NCBI RefSeq assembly: GCF_000003605.2
Contig: NW_003139464.1
Span: 1-20,818 of the forward strand
DNA: 20,818 nt
From: Saccoglossus kowalevskii
Taxonomy: Eukaryota > Hemichordata > Enteropneusta > Harrimaniidae
Direction: 5' to 3'
Shown: positions 18,647 to 20,818 of the stretch, in pieces
Layout of the letters: every line of letters begins with the position of its first letter
How positions within the stretch are numbered: the stretch's first letter is position 1
Notes under the pieces: generated by a model
Seen by the model: the letters and a program-made list of their open reading frames with translations, nothing else
What the model was told of the DNA's origin: nothing
Database searches by the model: none
Program-made: the position numbers and the translations under genes

Positions 18647-20818
18647 GTATGTGTGCATTTATCTAAACACTGCAGGTAAACCAAGTATGTGTATGTGTGC
18701 ATTTATCTAAACACTGCAGGTAAACCAAGTATGTGTATGTGTGCATTTATCTAAACACTGCAGGTAAACCAAGTATGTGTCTGTGTGCATTTATCTAAAT
18801 GCTGCAGGTAAACCAAGTATGTGTATGTGTGCATTTATCTAAACACTCCAGGTTAATCAAGTATGTGTATGTGTGCATTATCTAAACACTGCAGGTAAAC
18901 CAAGTATGTGTATGTGTGCATTTATGTAAACACTGCAGGTAAACCAAGTATGTGTATATGTGCATTTATCTAAACACTGCAGGTAAACCAAGTATGTATC
19001 TGTGTGCATTTATCTAAACGCTGCAGGTAAATCAAGTATGTGTATGTGTGCATTTATCTAAACACTCCAGGTAAACCAAGTATGTGTATGTATGCATTTA
19101 TCTAAACACTGCAAGTAAACCAAATATGTGTATGTGTGCATTTATCTAAACACTGCAGGTAAACCAAGTATGTGTATGTGTGCATTTATCTAAACACTGC
19201 AGGTAACCAAGTACGTATCTGTGTGCATTTATCTAAACACTGCAGGTAAACCAAGTATGTATCTGTGTGCATTTATCTAAACACTGCAGGTAAACCAAGT
19301 ATGTGTATGTGTGCATTTATCTAAACACTGCAGGTAAACCAAGTATATGTATGTGTGCATTTATCTAAACACTGCAGGTAAACCAAGTATATGTGTATGT
19401 GTGCATTTATCTAAACACTGCAGGTAAACCAAGTATGTGTATGTGTGCATTTATTTAAACACTGCTGGTAAACCAAGTATGTGTATGTGTGCATTTATCT
19501 AAACATTGTAGGTAAACCAAGTATGTGTATGTGTGCATTTATCTAAACACTGCAGGTAAACCAAGTATATGTGTATGTTTATGTGTGCATTTATCTAAAC
19601 ACTGCAGGTAAACCAAGTATGTATCTCTGTGCATTTATCTAAACGCTGCAGGTAAATCAAGTATGTGTATGTGCGCATTTATCTAAACACTCCAGGTAAA
19701 CCAAGTATGTGTATGTATGCATTTATCTAAACACTGCAGGTAAACCAAGTATGTGTATGTGTGCATTTATCTAAACACTGTAGGTAAACCAAGTATGTAT
19801 CTGTGTGCATTTATCTAAACACTGCAGGTAAACCAAGTATGTATCTGTGTGCATTTATCTAAACGCTGCAGGTAAACCAAGTATGTGTATGTGTGCATTT
19901 ATCTAAACACTGCAGATAAACCAAGTATGTGTATGTGTGCATTTATCTAAACACTGCAGGTAAACCAAGTATGTGTATGTGTGCATTTATCTAAACACTG
20001 CAGGTAAACCAAGTATGTGTATGTGTGCATTTATCTAAACACTGCAGGTAAATCAAGTATGTGTATGTGTGCATTTATCTAAACACTGCAGGTAAACCAA
20101 GTATGTGTGCATTTATCTAAACACTGCAGGTAAACCAAGTATGTGTGCATTTATCTAAACACTGCTGGTAAATCAAGTATGTGTATGTGTGCATTTATCT
20201 AAATACTGCAGGTAAATCAAGTATGTGTATGTGTGCATTTATCTAAACACTGCAGGTAAACCAAGTATGTGTATGTGTGCATTTATCTAAACAGTGCAGG
20301 TAAATCAAGTATGTGTATTTGTGCATCTATCTAAACACTGCAGGTAAACCAAGTATGTGTATGTGTGCATTTATCTAAACACTGCAGGTAAACCAAGTAT
20401 GTGTACATGTGCATTTATCTAAACACTGCAGGTAAACCAAGTATGTGTATGTGTGCATTTATCTAAACACTGCAGGTAAACCAAGTATGTGTATGTGTAT
20501 GTGTATGTGTGCATTTATCTAAACACTGCAGGTAAACCAAGTATGTGTATGTGTGCATTTATTGAAACACTGCAGGTAAACCAAGTATGTGTATGTGTGC
20601 ATTTATCTAAACACTGCAGGTAAATCAAGTATGTGTATGTGTGCATTTATCTAAACACTGCAGGTAAATCAAGTATGTGTATGTGTGCATTTATCTAAAC
20701 ACTGCAGGTAAATCAAGTATGTGTATGTGTGCATTTATCTAAACACTGCAGGTAAACCAAGTATGTGTATGTATGCATTTATCTAAACACTGCAGGTAAA
20801 CCAAATATGTGTATGTGT
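18647..20818. repeat. Higher-order repeat copy 7, cut by the right edge
   Basis: The copy enters at a 38-bp unit (18647-18684) just before the GTGTCTGTG unit and carries CTCCAGGTTAATC (18846) and the 52-bp unit (19565-19616). Relative to copy 1 the offset changes from +17914 to +17524 between about 20045 and 20101, a loss of 390 bp or nine whole units (eight of 44 and one of 38). It then follows the same series as 12572-13286 at +7533, including the 56-bp unit (20485-20540), TTATTGAAAC, AAATC units and CCAAATATG at the edge. The array clearly continues beyond 20818. Confidence 0.83.

Larger units (their letters stand above)
1..20818. repeat. 44-bp satellite/minisatellite tandem array filling the window
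   Basis: Every part of the window is a head-to-tail copy of one monomer. Its modal form is 44 bp: GTATGTGTATGTGTGCA, then TTTATCTAAACA, then CTGCAG, then GTAAACCAA. By length there are about 475 copies. Most copies differ from the consensus at only a few positions. Recurrent variants include TCAAG for CCAAG in the tail, CTGCTGG or CTGTAGG for CTGCAGG, AACGCTG or AATGCTG for AACACTG, and GTATGTATCTGTG for the leading block. The consensus has a TAA in the middle (CTAAAC) and another in the tail (GTAAAC). All common unit lengths (38, 44, 50, 56) leave remainder 2 on division by 3, so every plus-strand frame soon meets a stop. Non-coding satellite DNA is the simplest reading. No flanking sequence is present at either edge. 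I do not recognise the family, so I give no name or species. Confidence 0.98.

Noticed and set aside
1-20818. CRISPR array
   Set aside because: The repeats are directly contiguous and the whole 38-56 bp unit is conserved. There are no unique spacers, leader or cas genes.
1-20818. Telomeric or subtelomeric simple repeat
   Set aside because: No TTAGGG, TTTAGGG or TTAGG runs occur. The unit is 44 bp with a complex body. Subtelomeric location cannot be judged without flanks.
1-20818. Centromeric satellite with CENP-B box
   Set aside because: No unit contains the TTCG...CGGG core of a CENP-B box and CpG is almost absent. A centromeric role cannot be excluded, but nothing in the sequence supports it.
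1-20818. Hairpin or inverted-repeat structure (GTGT...ACAC around the A/T middle; GGTAAACC near-palindrome; CTGCAG palindrome)
   Set aside because: Stems are only 3-4 bp with large loops, or simple six-base palindromes. That is too weak to propose a terminator, cruciform or ncRNA.
1-20818. Transposon or insertion sequence seeding the array
   Set aside because: No terminal inverted repeats, target-site duplications, poly-A tails or coding remnants are visible anywhere. Every stretch aligns to the same monomer.

Overview
The whole window is one uninterrupted tandem-repeat array. I see no protein-coding gene, RNA gene, transposon, CRISPR array, origin or single-copy flanking DNA. The monomer is 44 bp, about 36% G+C, with no CpG in its consensus. 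In order it contains a GT/AT-rich purine-pyrimidine alternating stretch (GTATGTGTATGTGTGCA), an A/T-rich middle (TTTATCTAAACA), a PstI hexamer (CTGCAG) and a tail (GTAAACCAA). Roughly 475 copies fit in the window, all in the same head-to-tail orientation. The array runs off both ends, so its true length, its flanks and its chromosomal setting are unknown.

The organism is eukaryotic with high likelihood. A >20 kb satellite/minisatellite array without genes, with nested (TATGTG)n length variation, is not a bacterial or phage pattern. A CpG-free consensus, with rare CpG variants paired with TpG and CpA variants at the same position, suggests a genome that methylates CpG, which would fit a vertebrate. 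I do not recognise the family and do not name a species.

Three levels of organisation are visible. (1) Within the monomer, the leading GT/AT part varies mostly by a 6-bp step, giving units of 38, 44, 50 and 56 bp, plus rarer 45-, 46- and 52-bp forms. (2) Monomer variants occur in a fixed order and form a higher-order repeat (HOR) of about 3 kb. Two diagnostic variants anchor it: a CTCCAGGTTAATC unit (757, 4469, 8788, 9393, 13650, 15806, 18846) and a 52-bp unit with GTATGTTTATGTG (1651, 5188, 11636, 14369, 16700, 19565). (3) HOR copies differ from each other mainly by loss or gain of whole numbers of monomers (172, 175, 308 and about 390 bp), as unequal exchange would produce.

Layout: HOR copy 1 about 128-3570; a partial re-entry block 3571-3915; copy 2 about 3916-6780; a patchwork of short HOR fragments about 6780-11060, including a 605-bp tandem duplication and a divergent junction at about 10905-11060; copy 4 about 11060-13085; copy 5 about 13086-14850; a short variable bridge 14851-15348; copy 6 about 15349-18646, nearly colinear with copy 1; copy 7 about 18647 to the right edge, cut by the window. 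The label 3 is reserved for the central patchwork.

No gene system is encoded here. The points worth following up are the HOR architecture, the mosaic inheritance of indels, the clustered one-base indels that may be assembly errors, and the dense array of short sequence motifs (GATA-like, AG|GT splice-like, Z-DNA-prone) that any transcript or chromatin on this array would carry.
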